DNA of 64,000 nucleotides. Origin: Hymenobacter latericoloratus. GTDB taxonomy: Bacteria; Bacteroidota; Bacteroidia; Cytophagales; Hymenobacteraceae. The translations under genes and the position numbers were made by a program. The stretch's first letter is position 1. Each line of letters begins with the position of its first letter. Under the pieces are notes generated by a model that saw only the letters and a list, made by a program, of their open reading frames with translations, made no database searches and was not told the origin of the DNA. This document shows positions 31,166-40,546 of this stretch, in pieces. The stretch lies in contig NZ_JACHNV010000006.1 in NCBI RefSeq assembly GCF_014199535.1, positions 1 through 64,000 of the forward strand. Direction: 5' to 3'.

Positions 31166-32617
31166 CTATTTCCCTACCACCTTAAACAACATACCGGCCG
31201 TCATTTTATCGGTGGTTTTCATGCCGTTGAGGATAGCCATTTCCTCGTAGCGTTTGCTCGGGATGCCGTTGGCGGCGAGGGCCGAGGCCAGCGTCTGGCC
31301 GGCTTTGGCGGTTTTGATGCGGATGCGCTCGGGTTGCTTATTGAGCTTGGCGGCATCGGTGAGGCGGCGGTAGTTCTGGGCCGTGCGCTGGAACTGCGGG
31401 GCGTACGTGCTGAAATCGTTGGGTGAGGTCAGGCCCACGAAGGCGTAGAGGCTCTGGCCGTCCTGGATGATGTAGGTGAGGGTGCGGGCCGTGATGCCCT
31501 GCTGGCCGGTTCGCTGGTCCTGCCCTACCTGGTCGCCCTGGATGGCAATGGCTGAGAAGCCGTTGATGGTGGTGCGGCTGGCCTGGGCATTCTGCAGCTT
31601 CAACTGCTCGGCCAGGCTTTGCGCGGCAGCATCGAGGGCGCCATTACCGGCGGGCAGCAGCACGATGACGGCTTTGCCGTTGGGCTCGGCCATCTGGAAC
31701 TGGCTGGGCGAGTTCTGCGACTTCCAACCCGTTGGTATCGGGAACTGGAACTTCAGATCGGGGTGGTAAAACACGCTGTTTTCCACATAGCCCTCGCGCG
31801 GATTGTCGCCGTAGGCCAGCCCGTCAATCAGGCGCAGGTACTGGTCGCGGTTGACGGCCAGCTGGCGGCCGGCTTGCTGCTCGGCCTGCTGGGCCAGCTT
31901 TTTCACGTTCGTGTAGCGGTCGGCGGAGTTGGGGTGCGAGGACAGGAACGTGGGCACGGTGGCGGCCCCGCTGCTTTGCTCGGTACGTGCGAGGGTCAGA
32001 AAGAAATCGGCCATGGACGCCGGGTCGTACCCGATTTTGCTGGAATACTTCACCCCCAGCTTATCCGATTCGTTTTCGTCGTCGCGGCCATACTTGAGCA
32101 GGCCCAGGCCCACTACCTGCGAGGCCGGCTGGGCAATGGAGGCAACGCGTTTGGAAAGGATGGAACCCAGAATCAGGGCCCCGTTGGCAATGGTGGAGCG
32201 GGTCTGCTGCTTCTGGCCGTGGCGGGCCGTAATATGCCCGATTTCGTGGCCGAGTACCCCGCTGAACTGTGCCTCGTTGTTGAAGTGGGCCAGAATACCG
32301 CGCGTGAAGTACACGTGCCCATCGGGGGTAGCAAAAGCGTTGATAATGGGCGAATCGACAACAGTAAAGCCTTTGACGTCGGCGGGGCGGTCGGAAATGC
32401 GCCCCATCTGCATGCCCTTCTGATCAATGTAGCTCTGGAGCTTGGCATTGTCGAGCAGGCCAAACTGGGCAATTACCTGCGGGTCGGGCTGAGCGCCTTG
32501 CACGGGAGCGGCCGGCAGCGCGGCGGAAGAGACAGTGGCGGGCTGGGAGCCGCTCAGCGGGAGCAATAAAGCCAGCGTAGCACCGGCGTGCAGAACAGAG
32601 GTGAAGGTAGGGTACAT
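31166..32617 (-). CDS. Secreted M48 family zinc metalloprotease
   Basis: The 483-aa product has a signal peptide, an M48 domain and a long C-terminal region. The zinc motif is GHEIGHITARHG (about 145-156), and the third ligand is in DENESDKLG (about 200-208). Near the C-terminus is a LysM-like segment (IRIKTAKAGQTLASALAANG). It is probably periplasmic, similar to BepA-type quality-control proteases. The ATG at 32617 starts the signal peptide. Confidence 0.9.
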   Translation of the reverse strand: MYPTFTSVLHAGATLALLLPLSGSQPATVSSAALPAAPVQGAQPDPQVIAQFGLLDNAKLQSYIDQKGMQMGRISDRPADVKGFTVVDSPIINAFATPDGHVYFTRGILAHFNNEAQFSGVLGHEIGHITARHGQKQQTRSTIANGALILGSILSKRVASIAQPASQVVGLGLLKYGRDDENESDKLGVKYSSKIGYDPASMADFFLTLARTEQSSGAATVPTFLSSHPNSADRYTNVKKLAQQAEQQAGRQLAVNRDQYLRLIDGLAYGDNPREGYVENSVFYHPDLKFQFPIPTGWKSQNSPSQFQMAEPNGKAVIVLLPAGNGALDAAAQSLAEQLKLQNAQASRTTINGFSAIAIQGDQVGQDQRTGQQGITARTLTYIIQDGQSLYAFVGLTSPNDFSTYAPQFQRTAQNYRRLTDAAKLNKQPERIRIKTAKAGQTLASALAANGIPSKRYEEMAILNGMKTTDKMTAGMLFKVVGK

Positions 32618-32994
32618 GAGTGAGAGAGCTAGGGTGGTGAGCCAGGAGTAGGAATACGCCTGCAACGAAGCTCCGCGGCCGGAAGGTTACAGAACCGCTA
32701 TCCACTAGACCAATTCCGTGCCGATTCAGATAGTCGGCTACCATGCGCGGTTTTCCAGACGGTGTAGCAAAGGTTGGAAATACGCCCACATCCTGTTGCC
32801 TGCTCCTCGTGGGGTGCTCAGGGGCTGGCGTTCAACGATTGAAACGCGAGTAGGCGTCACTACATCATACAGGAATCGACTACACGGAAACCGGATAATG
32901 CATTAACTGATTTTATGAAATTATTTTAATAATTAATATTAATTAACTAATTATACCCTATCATTCACCTTCACTCCTCATTCCATCTTCTAGC
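32618..32994. other. Intergenic region with an AT-rich block upstream of the curlin gene
   Basis: The first 260 bp have no supported gene. The stretch 32898-32957 is almost purely A/T, in sharp contrast with the rest, and contains the symmetrical TTAATTAATATTAATTAA. It ends about 40 bp before the curlin-like gene and is probably its promoter or regulator-binding region. Confidence 0.55.
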
Positions 32995-33945
32995 ATGAAA
33001 AAGACTACTCAAATGGTGCTTTGCGTTACGTTGGCTTTGGCAGGCAGCAGCGCTTACGCCCAAAACAACCTGACCACGGTACAGCAAGTAGGCGACGATA
33101 ACGCCGCCACCGATACGCAGCGCGGCAGCCGCAATACCATTGCCGTACTGCAAAGCGGGACAGGTAACACGGCTACGGGCACGCAGGCGGGCAACCGCAA
33201 CACGCTGCAGCAAACCCAAAGTGGCCGCGACTACACCGCCACGGCCACTCAAACGGGTATCCGCAACGCTGTTACCCAGTCGCAGACGGGAAACTCCTTA
33301 GGCGCAGGTAACGTAGCCGCCGTGCAGCTCGGCAACGATAACCAGAGTACGCAAACCCAGGTAGGCCAGGGTACGACATCCGTCATCCAGATTGGCAGCC
33401 GCAATGAGGCCCTGCAGGATCAGCGGGGCCGGGCCCTGCAGGCTTCCATCAATCAGGTAGGAAATGCCAACACCGCCGAGCAGCACCAGGAAGGCTCAGG
33501 GAGCACTGCAACGCTTTCCTCGGCAGGCAACCGCAATTACTCCTACCAGAGCCAGCGCGGCATCAGCCATGAAGCTACTGGAGTGCAGGTAGGCAACGAC
33601 AACCGACTGGTCCAGACGCAGTCATCTGGGTATAACACAGCCTCGGCCCGGCAGCTTGGCAACCGCAACGTGGCCGAGCAAAGCCAGAGCGACGGCTTGG
33701 GCAACCAGGCGGTCGTGGAGCAAACCGGCTCCGACAACCGGGCTTACCAGGCCCAGGGCCTGGGCGTTTCGGGTGGCGGCAACCAGGCCTTCATCGAGCA
33801 GGACAGCTTCAACAGCGTAGCCAGCCAACAGCAGGCCGGCATTCTGAACGAGGCCCGCACATACCAGGGCCTTTCGGGCCAGAGCAGCACGGTAGCCCAG
33901 AACGGCACCGGCCACGAAGCGGTAGTACACCAGAACCATCCGTAG
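32995..33945 (+). CDS. Curlin-repeat (CsgA/CsgB-like) amyloid protein
   Basis: The 316-aa product has a signal peptide (1-22, ending AYA) and then about 20 copies of a curlin-type half repeat of the form QxGxxNxA, for example QVGDDNAATDTQRGSRN. Curlin repeats form stacked beta strands in functional amyloid fibres of the biofilm matrix. The protein is longer than E. coli CsgA (151 aa). No csgE, csgF or csgG is in the window, so its secretion partners must be elsewhere. It is downstream of an AT-rich control region. Confidence 0.88.
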   Translation: MKKTTQMVLCVTLALAGSSAYAQNNLTTVQQVGDDNAATDTQRGSRNTIAVLQSGTGNTATGTQAGNRNTLQQTQSGRDYTATATQTGIRNAVTQSQTGNSLGAGNVAAVQLGNDNQSTQTQVGQGTTSVIQIGSRNEALQDQRGRALQASINQVGNANTAEQHQEGSGSTATLSSAGNRNYSYQSQRGISHEATGVQVGNDNRLVQTQSSGYNTASARQLGNRNVAEQSQSDGLGNQAVVEQTGSDNRAYQAQGLGVSGGGNQAFIEQDSFNSVASQQQAGILNEARTYQGLSGQSSTVAQNGTGHEAVVHQNHP

Positions 33946-33982
33946 CACCGCTACGGCTTAACCCGTTAGCATGAGCGTACTA

Positions 33983-34018
33983 CAACAGCGACGCCCTGGT
34001 ACTAGGGCGCCGCTGTTG
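33983..34018. terminator. Terminator after the curlin-like gene
   Basis: A stem of about 15 bp, CAACAGCGACGCCCT with one mismatch to its partner, between convergent genes. CTTTC follows on the plus strand. Confidence 0.6.
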
Positions 34019-34038
34019 CTTTCAGGAAGAAGATGATT

Positions 34039-35385
34039 TTAGGGCTGGCGCCCGTTTACGGTAATAGTCTGGTAGCCGATCAGCAGATCGGAGCGGGTGC
34101 CGGGCGGGCGGTAGTACACCAGCAGGTCGTAGCGGTTTTCGGTTTCCTGGTGGCTGCCTTCCCAGTACACGCTGTTGGGGCCCTGGGGCGTTTGCACGGC
34201 GTAGAGGTAATTATAGTAGCCCTGTTTGAGCAGGGCGTGGCCGGTGTACTGCTGGGCGGCGGCATCGTACGTGAGCTTGAACTCGTCGCGGAACTGCCAG
34301 TCGGACAGCGCCCCGATGACGTACACCGGACCGGGCGCGGGCTGGGCGGCGCGCAGCTGAAACGTCACGTCGAGGTAGTCGGCGTTGGTGGCGCCGTTGC
34401 CGTACTCGCGGCTCTCAATCACACGCTGCCCGTTGATGTCGTCGTACTGGGAGTAGGCTTGGCCGTTGCGAGTGGCCTCGGGCAGCAGCAGGGCGGCGCG
34501 GGGGGTAGCCTCCGGATCAATGCGGGCCACGCCAACCCCCAGGGAGCGGAACGTGCGCAAATCAACGAAGCGGAACTCGCTCAGGGCCGGGAAGGCGTTT
34601 TCGAAGTTGAAGTACTGATAATCCAGCTGGCGCTCGGCGTCGCGCACGAAGGTGGGGCGCAGGTTGTACCTGGCATTGTCCCAGCGGTAGTTCTGGCGCA
34701 GCACCACCTTCACTTCCTGGGCCGGGTTTACTAGCTGCATGGTGTAGCGGATACCGAAATCGAGCTGTTGCAGGGTGTAGCGCTCCTGCCCGGCCACCGG
34801 AATGCCCTGGCGCAGGTACACCTGCACGCCGCCTTCCTCGAACACCAGCACCCGCCGGCTCAGCAGGGGCGTGCCGCCCGGCCCCTGCACCACCCACAGG
34901 TAGTTGCCCGAGAGCTTCACCCGCGGCATCTGGAGGCGGTAGTGGTAGTAGGGCACTTTAGTGCTCACCGAGGCCCGGTAGTCCGTGATGGTTTGCTCAT
35001 TGATTTCCGACAGAAACTGCATGTCCGTCAGCACGGAGGGCTGCCAGTTCAGGTCGCAGTGCACTAGCTTGGCCGTGAGGCGCTGCCCCTGCCCGGCCAG
35101 CACGTCGAACTCCAGCACCGCAGGCTGGCCCTGCGCCAGCGGCACTACGGGCGGATTAAACACTTCATTCACTTGCCCCGTGGGCACGTAGCACTGCACC
35201 GTGCGCACGTTGGGGTCATAAATAGCATCCTCATACCGCAGGGCTTTGTCGGCGTAGTACTCGGGGCCGCGCTGGCCGGGGGTGGCGGGGCGGCGGGCGG
35301 CGTTGGGGTCCGTGATGGGCGTGCCCAGAGGCACGCAGGCCGTAGCCGTCAGGAGCAGAAAGGCGGGCAGGAAACGGTAGCGCAT
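34039..35385 (-). CDS. DUF5103 lipoprotein
   Basis: This 448-aa protein has a lipobox LLTATAC (Cys about 17) and the DUF5103 pattern: TVQCYVPTGQVNEVFNPPVV, LVHCDLNWQPS near residue 110, FLSEINEQ, and a C-terminal beta sandwich with VYVIGALSDWQF. The family is common in Bacteroidota and of unknown function; the terminal part resembles carbohydrate-binding folds. It is probably attached to the outer membrane. The ATG at 35385 starts the signal peptide. Confidence 0.86.
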   Translation of the reverse strand: MRYRFLPAFLLLTATACVPLGTPITDPNAARRPATPGQRGPEYYADKALRYEDAIYDPNVRTVQCYVPTGQVNEVFNPPVVPLAQGQPAVLEFDVLAGQGQRLTAKLVHCDLNWQPSVLTDMQFLSEINEQTITDYRASVSTKVPYYHYRLQMPRVKLSGNYLWVVQGPGGTPLLSRRVLVFEEGGVQVYLRQGIPVAGQERYTLQQLDFGIRYTMQLVNPAQEVKVVLRQNYRWDNARYNLRPTFVRDAERQLDYQYFNFENAFPALSEFRFVDLRTFRSLGVGVARIDPEATPRAALLLPEATRNGQAYSQYDDINGQRVIESREYGNGATNADYLDVTFQLRAAQPAPGPVYVIGALSDWQFRDEFKLTYDAAAQQYTGHALLKQGYYNYLYAVQTPQGPNSVYWEGSHQETENRYDLLVYYRPPGTRSDLLIGYQTITVNGRQP

Positions 35386-35628
35386 AAGAACGAATGTAGG
35401 CGATACGGCGCACTTATAGCGCACACGGGCGGCAGCACCCCGGCTTAGGGGCAGCAGATAAAAATACCGGCGTTAATGAACCGCCCACTAGGCCGAAGAC
35501 GGCCGCCCACCAGGCCCAAGCAGGCGTAACCGTACGGTAATCATGGCTTTAAGAAGCCTTAACCTGGGCATAAACCACACGAAACAGTGGGTTTCGTACT
35601 TGCGGCGCATTCCAATCCACACGCACGT

Positions 35629-37308
35629 ATGAAACCTACCTCTACCCTTCTGGCGGCTTTGCTGAGCGGCAGCACCGCCGCGCTGGCCCAAACGGCCTGC
35701 CCCACCCTGCCCGAGGACCACATCAGCCGGTTCACGTCGGTGCAGCCTTCCACCCAGCCCCAGGACCTGCGCCTTCCCTCCACCCATACGTTTCAGATGC
35801 TGGCGCAGGGGGGTGATGCCTACACCAACGCGGCCGATGGCAGCCTGCTGGATGCCTTCGACTTTACGGGCTACGCTCCTATAAGCGGCAGCAGCACCAA
35901 CGGCTACCTCTCCATCAACCACGAGGGCTCCGGCACCACCTCGGGGGTAAGCATGCTTAGCCTGAATTTCAACGCTACCTCCAAACTGTGGAACGTAACG
36001 GCCAAGCACCCGGTAAACTTCGGCCCTGTGCTCGGTACCATCAACAACTGCTCGGGCACCGTTACGCCCTGGAGCTCTATTGTGACCTGCGAGGAAAATC
36101 TGGGCCCCACGAACCCGGTAGATACCAACAACGACGGCTACCTGGACTCGGGCTGGAATATAGAAATTGACCCTGCTACGCACACGGTGAAAGACCAGAA
36201 CGGCGACGGCAAGCCGGACAAGCTGTGGATGATGGGCCGCCTGAAGCACGAGAACATTGTGGTGGCGGCGGACCTGCGCACGGTGTACGAAGGCGCCGAT
36301 GACGGTTCCGCCAACAGCTTCGTGTATAAGTTTGTGGCGGAGGCCGCCGGTCAGCTGGGCAAGGGCAAGCTGTATGCCCTCCAGCTGGGCGGCGCCATTG
36401 GCACGGCCACCACGGGCACCTGGATTCAAATCCCGAACTCTACCCCCACGGAGTGCAACAACACCACCACGGCCGCCAGAGCCCTTGGGGCCACCAGCTT
36501 CAATGGTGTTGAGGACATTGAAATCAGCCCGCTTACCGGCCAGATCTACTTCACGGCCAAAGGCCCCGGCACTACCTACCGCTTCACCGATTCAGGCGCC
36601 ACCGGTACTACCATCAGCAGCTTTGAAATCTTCGCGGGCAACTCGCCCACGGTAACCGACCAGGCGTACACCATCAACTACGGTACCGGCACCATTGCGG
36701 AGCGCTGGGGCACCGGCAACGATAACCTCACCTTTGATTCCAAGGGCAACCTGTACGTATTGCAGGATGGCGGCCGCAACCACATCTGGCTGATTAAGCC
36801 CTGCCACACGCAGGCTACCCCCGCCGTGGAGCTGTTTGCCGTAACGCCCGCTGGCTGTGAGCCCACCGGCATGACGTTCTCGCCCGATGAGCGGTTCATC
36901 TTCGTTTCCATGCAGAGCCCCGACGAGAAGAACACGCTTGCTACCCCGGATGCGGCGGGCCAAGCGGTAGTGTTCAACAAGTCCACCGCCCTGGTGATAG
37001 GCCGCAAAGGCACGCTGGGCACCGCCGCGGCCCTGAGCACGGCTAAACCAGAGCTTAGCAAGGCCGATGTATATCCGAACCCCGTGAGCACCGACGAGCT
37101 GACCATTGCCCTGTCGGGCCGGCTGCGGGAAGCGGCTACCCTCACCGTGTACAACGCCCTGGGCGCCCGCGTACTGGAGCAGTCGGCTACCCTGAGCCAG
37201 GGCCAGAACACGCTGAAGCTGACCGTGAGCCAGCTGCACGGCGGCCACTACAGCCTGGTAATCAAAACGGCTACCACCCTCACCACTCGTCATTTTATAA
37301 AGCAGTGA
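35629..37308 (+). CDS. DUF839/PhoX-type secreted phosphatase with T9SS tail
   Basis: The 559-aa product has a signal peptide (about 1-20), a beta-propeller region with PhoX/DUF839 features (YLSINHEGSGTTSG, WSSIVTCEENLGPTNPVD, MGRLKHENIVVAADLRTVYE, NGVEDIEISPLTGQIYF) and a C-terminal type IX secretion sorting domain (ADVYPNPVSTDELTIAL to the end). It is probably an extracellular, metal-dependent phosphatase. Acidic DxNxDGxxD loops could bind calcium. It overlaps the next gene by four bases (GTGA). Confidence 0.87.
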   Translation: MKPTSTLLAALLSGSTAALAQTACPTLPEDHISRFTSVQPSTQPQDLRLPSTHTFQMLAQGGDAYTNAADGSLLDAFDFTGYAPISGSSTNGYLSINHEGSGTTSGVSMLSLNFNATSKLWNVTAKHPVNFGPVLGTINNCSGTVTPWSSIVTCEENLGPTNPVDTNNDGYLDSGWNIEIDPATHTVKDQNGDGKPDKLWMMGRLKHENIVVAADLRTVYEGADDGSANSFVYKFVAEAAGQLGKGKLYALQLGGAIGTATTGTWIQIPNSTPTECNNTTTAARALGATSFNGVEDIEISPLTGQIYFTAKGPGTTYRFTDSGATGTTISSFEIFAGNSPTVTDQAYTINYGTGTIAERWGTGNDNLTFDSKGNLYVLQDGGRNHIWLIKPCHTQATPAVELFAVTPAGCEPTGMTFSPDERFIFVSMQSPDEKNTLATPDAAGQAVVFNKSTALVIGRKGTLGTAAALSTAKPELSKADVYPNPVSTDELTIALSGRLREAATLTVYNALGARVLEQSATLSQGQNTLKLTVSQLHGGHYSLVIKTATTLTTRHFIKQ

Positions 37309-38222
37309 GGTCGGGCGTACTTTTCCTGTTAACTATACTCGTTGTTGCCCTGCAGGCCGTGCAGGGCAACACGTGTTTGGCGCAGTGCGCCACAAAGGTT
37401 TCGCACTCCCTGCCTGCTGCCCTCCACCAGCCCGCCTGCGTTACGGAGCTAAACCTGCGGGGCCAGAACCTGGAATTACTGCCCCAAAACATAGAGCAGC
37501 TGCGGCGGCTGCGGCTGTTGTTTGCCCACGAAAACCATCTGCGCCACCTGCCCAGTAGCCTCACGCAACTGGATAGCCTGCGGGTACTGTTCATCAACAA
37601 GAATAGCCTGCTGGATTTACCGCCGGCCCTTGGCAGCCTGCACCGGTTGCGGCAGCTGCAGATTGAGCAAAACATGCTCACGGAGCTGCCGCCCAGCATT
37701 GGGGCCCTCGACAGCCTGCGCTACCTGATGGGGGCTTACAACAACTTTACTTCCCTCCCCGAGCAGGTAGGACAGTTGGCGCAGCTGGAGTACGTAGATG
37801 TTTCGCACAATCAGCTGCTGTTTCTACCCGCCTCCGTCCGGCGCCTGCGCAACCTGCGCTACGTGTATCTGAACGACAACAAGCTGCAGCGCCTCCCCGC
37901 CCACTGGGAAAACCTGGGCAAGGTGGAAGAGCTGAACCTGGCCAACAACCAGTTGGAGGAGCTGCCGGAAAGCCTGGGCAACTGCCGGCAGCTGAAGGTT
38001 TTGATTCTTTCGGGCAACCAGTTAAAGCAGCTCCCCAAAAGCCTGGGCAAGCTGCAGAATCTGGAAATGCTCATTGCCAACGATAACCAGCTGACGGCCT
38101 TGCCCAAAAGCCTGGGCAGGCTGAAAAAGCTGAAAACCGTCATTGTGCGCAACAACACCTTTAGCCCGCAAGCCCGCCGCGCGGCCGAAGCGCGCCTGCC
38201 CGGAGCCACATTTCACTTCTGA
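37305..38222 (+). CDS. Secreted leucine-rich-repeat protein
   Basis: The 305-aa product begins with a signal peptide and consists of about ten repeats of the LxxLxLxxNxLxxLPxxLxxL type, e.g. LEELPESLGNCRQLKVLIL. The pattern is that of the 23-residue bacterial LRR. Such proteins bind partners; no enzyme is predicted. GTG at 37305 overlaps the upstream TGA (GTGA), and the stop overlaps the next ATG (TGATG), so translation is probably coupled in a three-gene operon. Confidence 0.88.
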   Translation: MRSGVLFLLTILVVALQAVQGNTCLAQCATKVSHSLPAALHQPACVTELNLRGQNLELLPQNIEQLRRLRLLFAHENHLRHLPSSLTQLDSLRVLFINKNSLLDLPPALGSLHRLRQLQIEQNMLTELPPSIGALDSLRYLMGAYNNFTSLPEQVGQLAQLEYVDVSHNQLLFLPASVRRLRNLRYVYLNDNKLQRLPAHWENLGKVEELNLANNQLEELPESLGNCRQLKVLILSGNQLKQLPKSLGKLQNLEMLIANDNQLTALPKSLGRLKKLKTVIVRNNTFSPQARRAAEARLPGATFHF

Positions 38223-40045
38223 TGCACACCCGCTCACTACCCCTAGGCGGCCGCCTGGCTCGCTCCTTATTGCTGGGGCTGGCGGGGCTGCTATTTTCCT
38301 TCGCGGTGCTTTACCAGTCGCCCGCCGAGAAGGTAAAGGCCTACTACACCCGCCACCTGCAGCAGCTGCGCACCCGCTTGCAGCGCCTGCAGCAAACCGC
38401 CTACACCGCCGATACTACCCGCCTGCGCCAGCAATTCGCGGCCTGCCGCCAGGAGTACAAGTGCCTGGAGTTTGCCGTGGAGTACTACTACCCCCACGCG
38501 GCCCAGCGCATCAATGGGGCGGCCCTGCCCGAAACCGAGCCCGGCGAGCCGGGCGAGGTCATTCAGCCCACCGGCTTTCAGGTGCTGGAAGAGTACTTGT
38601 TTGCTACCCCCGACACGCGCGCCAACCGCGACCTGGTACATCAGGAAACCGACAATCTGCTTTACCAGGTGCGTTACCTGGAGCAGCAGCTGCCCTTGCT
38701 GGTTTTTCCGCCCGAGGAAGTGTACGACGCCCAGCGCCTGAACCTGTACCGGCTGGCGGCCAAAGGCTTGTCGGGCTTCGACTCGCAGGCCGCGCATGCT
38801 TCCCTGCCCGAAGCGGCGGCTACCCTGCACGCGGCCCGGGAAGTGCTGGCGCTGAGCAATGCCCCGGCCATCCTGACTCAACTGCTGGAACGAAGTGCCG
38901 CCGCCGTGGCCCGCCCCGGGCAGAATTTCAATGGCTTCGACCGGGCCCGGTTCTTTACCCGCTACTTCAATCCCGCCCTGGCTGCTTTGCGCCAGGCCCA
39001 AACAGAGCAAGGTATTCCGTTTACAGCCACGCGCCGCGCCGTGCGGCCCGATGCCGCCAGCTTTTTCGTGGCCGATGCCTTTGACCCTGGCTTCTTCGCT
39101 CCCACGGACGCCGCCCCGTCTACTCCCGCCGTACTGGCCCTGGGTGAGGCCTTGTTCAGAGAGCCGCTGCTGTCGGGTAAGGCGGGGCGCTCCTGCGCCA
39201 GCTGCCACCAACCCGACCGGGCCTACACCGACGGGCTGCGCGTGAACCGCTCCCTGCTGGCCGAGGCGAAGTTGGAGCGCAACACGCCTACCCTACTCAA
39301 CGCCGCTCTGCAGCCCGACCAGTTTTACGACAGCCGGGTGCATTTCCTGGAAGACCAGGTGCACGCCGTGGTCACCAACAAAGCCGAAATGGGCGGTCAG
39401 CTTCACGAGGTTCCGGCATTGCTGCGCCGCAAAGCCGCCTACCCCCGCCTGTTTGCCCAAGCCTTCGCCACCGAGAAGCAGCCCGTCACGGAGCGCAACA
39501 TCCGCCGCGCCGTGGCGGCCTACGTCCGCTCCCTGGTGGGCCTCAACAGCCGCTTCGACCAGTTCCTGCGCGGCGATACTACGGTGCTCGGCAACCAGGA
39601 AATACTGGGCTTCAACCTGTTCATGGGCAAGGCCCAGTGCGGCACCTGTCACTACCTGCCTTTGTTCAACGGCACCGTGCCGCCCCTCTACGACAAAACC
39701 GAAAGCGAAGTGCTGGGCGTGCCCGCCACCGCCAATGCAGCGGCCCTAAAGCTGGACACGGACCCCGGCAAGTTTCTGCTCTACGGCGTGGCCCACCAGC
39801 GGCACGCCTTCAAAACGCCCACCGTGCGCAACGCGGCCCTCACTGCCCCCTACATGCACAACGGCGTGTACCAAACCCTGGAGCAGGTGCTCGATTTCTA
39901 CAACAGGGGCGGCGGTGCCGGCCTGGGCCTTGCCGTACCTACCCAAACCCTGCCGGAAGACAAGCTCGATTTGACTACCGCTGAGCAGCAGGCTATTATT
40001 GCCTTTATTAAATCTTTGAACGACACGCAGGGGGTAGTATATTGA
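38222..40045 (+). CDS. MauG/CcpA-type dihaem cytochrome c peroxidase with N-terminal helical domain
   Basis: The 607-aa product has a membrane-anchor or signal segment (about 12-31), a helical region of about 250 residues, then a cytochrome c peroxidase module. The two haem sites are CASCH (about 322-326) and CGTCH (about 473-477). The C-terminal APYMHNGVYQTLEQVLDFYN is typical and carries a likely haem-ligand methionine. It would reduce peroxide in the periplasm or oxidise a protein partner. Third gene of the DUF839-LRR operon, overlapping by one base. Confidence 0.88.
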   Translation: MHTRSLPLGGRLARSLLLGLAGLLFSFAVLYQSPAEKVKAYYTRHLQQLRTRLQRLQQTAYTADTTRLRQQFAACRQEYKCLEFAVEYYYPHAAQRINGAALPETEPGEPGEVIQPTGFQVLEEYLFATPDTRANRDLVHQETDNLLYQVRYLEQQLPLLVFPPEEVYDAQRLNLYRLAAKGLSGFDSQAAHASLPEAAATLHAAREVLALSNAPAILTQLLERSAAAVARPGQNFNGFDRARFFTRYFNPALAALRQAQTEQGIPFTATRRAVRPDAASFFVADAFDPGFFAPTDAAPSTPAVLALGEALFREPLLSGKAGRSCASCHQPDRAYTDGLRVNRSLLAEAKLERNTPTLLNAALQPDQFYDSRVHFLEDQVHAVVTNKAEMGGQLHEVPALLRRKAAYPRLFAQAFATEKQPVTERNIRRAVAAYVRSLVGLNSRFDQFLRGDTTVLGNQEILGFNLFMGKAQCGTCHYLPLFNGTVPPLYDKTESEVLGVPATANAAALKLDTDPGKFLLYGVAHQRHAFKTPTVRNAALTAPYMHNGVYQTLEQVLDFYNRGGGAGLGLAVPTQTLPEDKLDLTTAEQQAIIAFIKSLNDTQGVVY

Positions 40046-40199
40046 GAGAAGCTGCTCTAATGTGTCGCTTTTAGTACGCTATACCAGCTATATTATTTCA
40101 CGCAAAAGCTATAACACAAATCGAGGTTATTCTCGTCATCCGACGTCCTATCTTATACTTATATAACACTCGCAATTAACAAGATGAACCTGCTTGGCT

Positions 40200-40436
40200 A
40201 TGAAATACAGAAGCGAATATGAGCAGCAGAAGGACGCACGGTTTGTTTATATATGCAACCTAATATTCTCTGGACTAGGTGGTGGAGTTGTTGGCGCTGT
40301 TCTATGCATACTACTGAATGCCCTGTTTCTGCATGTAGATCTGTATGGGTCATGTTTGTATGCCATACTATCATTGATCCTTGGGGCATGTACGTCAGTA
40401 GCCATTTGTGCGCATCACAACACCCGTACTGAATAA
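40200..40436 (+). CDS. Small AT-rich membrane protein
   Basis: The 78-aa product has two hydrophobic segments (about 16-40 and 46-68) after a charged N-terminus (KYRSEYEQQKDARF). No family is recognised. The gene and the 150 bp before it are AT-rich compared with its neighbours, which suggests foreign origin. A strong terminator follows. Confidence 0.5.
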   Translation: MKYRSEYEQQKDARFVYICNLIFSGLGGGVVGAVLCILLNALFLHVDLYGSCLYAILSLILGACTSVAICAHHNTRTE

Positions 40437-40484
40437 TGCAGGTGCACTCAAGTAAACTATTGTATCCTGTTATATTAAAAGCTC

Positions 40485-40527
40485 AAAAGCCCCGCCCGGA
40501 AGCAAATAGCTTCCGGGCGGGGCTTTT
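40485..40527. terminator. Bidirectional terminator before the ABC-F gene
   Basis: A 19-bp perfect stem (AAAAGCCCCGCCCGGAAGC and complement) with a five-base loop between convergent genes; A- and T-runs at both ends. Confidence 0.88.
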
Positions 40528-40546
40528 CCATTCTATCAAGCGGGTT

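Noticed and set aside
32650..32720. tRNA-like sequence on the minus strand (TGGTCTAGTGGATAGCGG)
   Set aside because: It resembles a D-loop and part of an anticodon arm, but no acceptor stem or T-arm pairs, so it is not a tRNA gene.
35488..36429. 313-codon minus-strand frame
   Set aside because: It is antisense to the DUF839/PhoX gene and has no family motifs.
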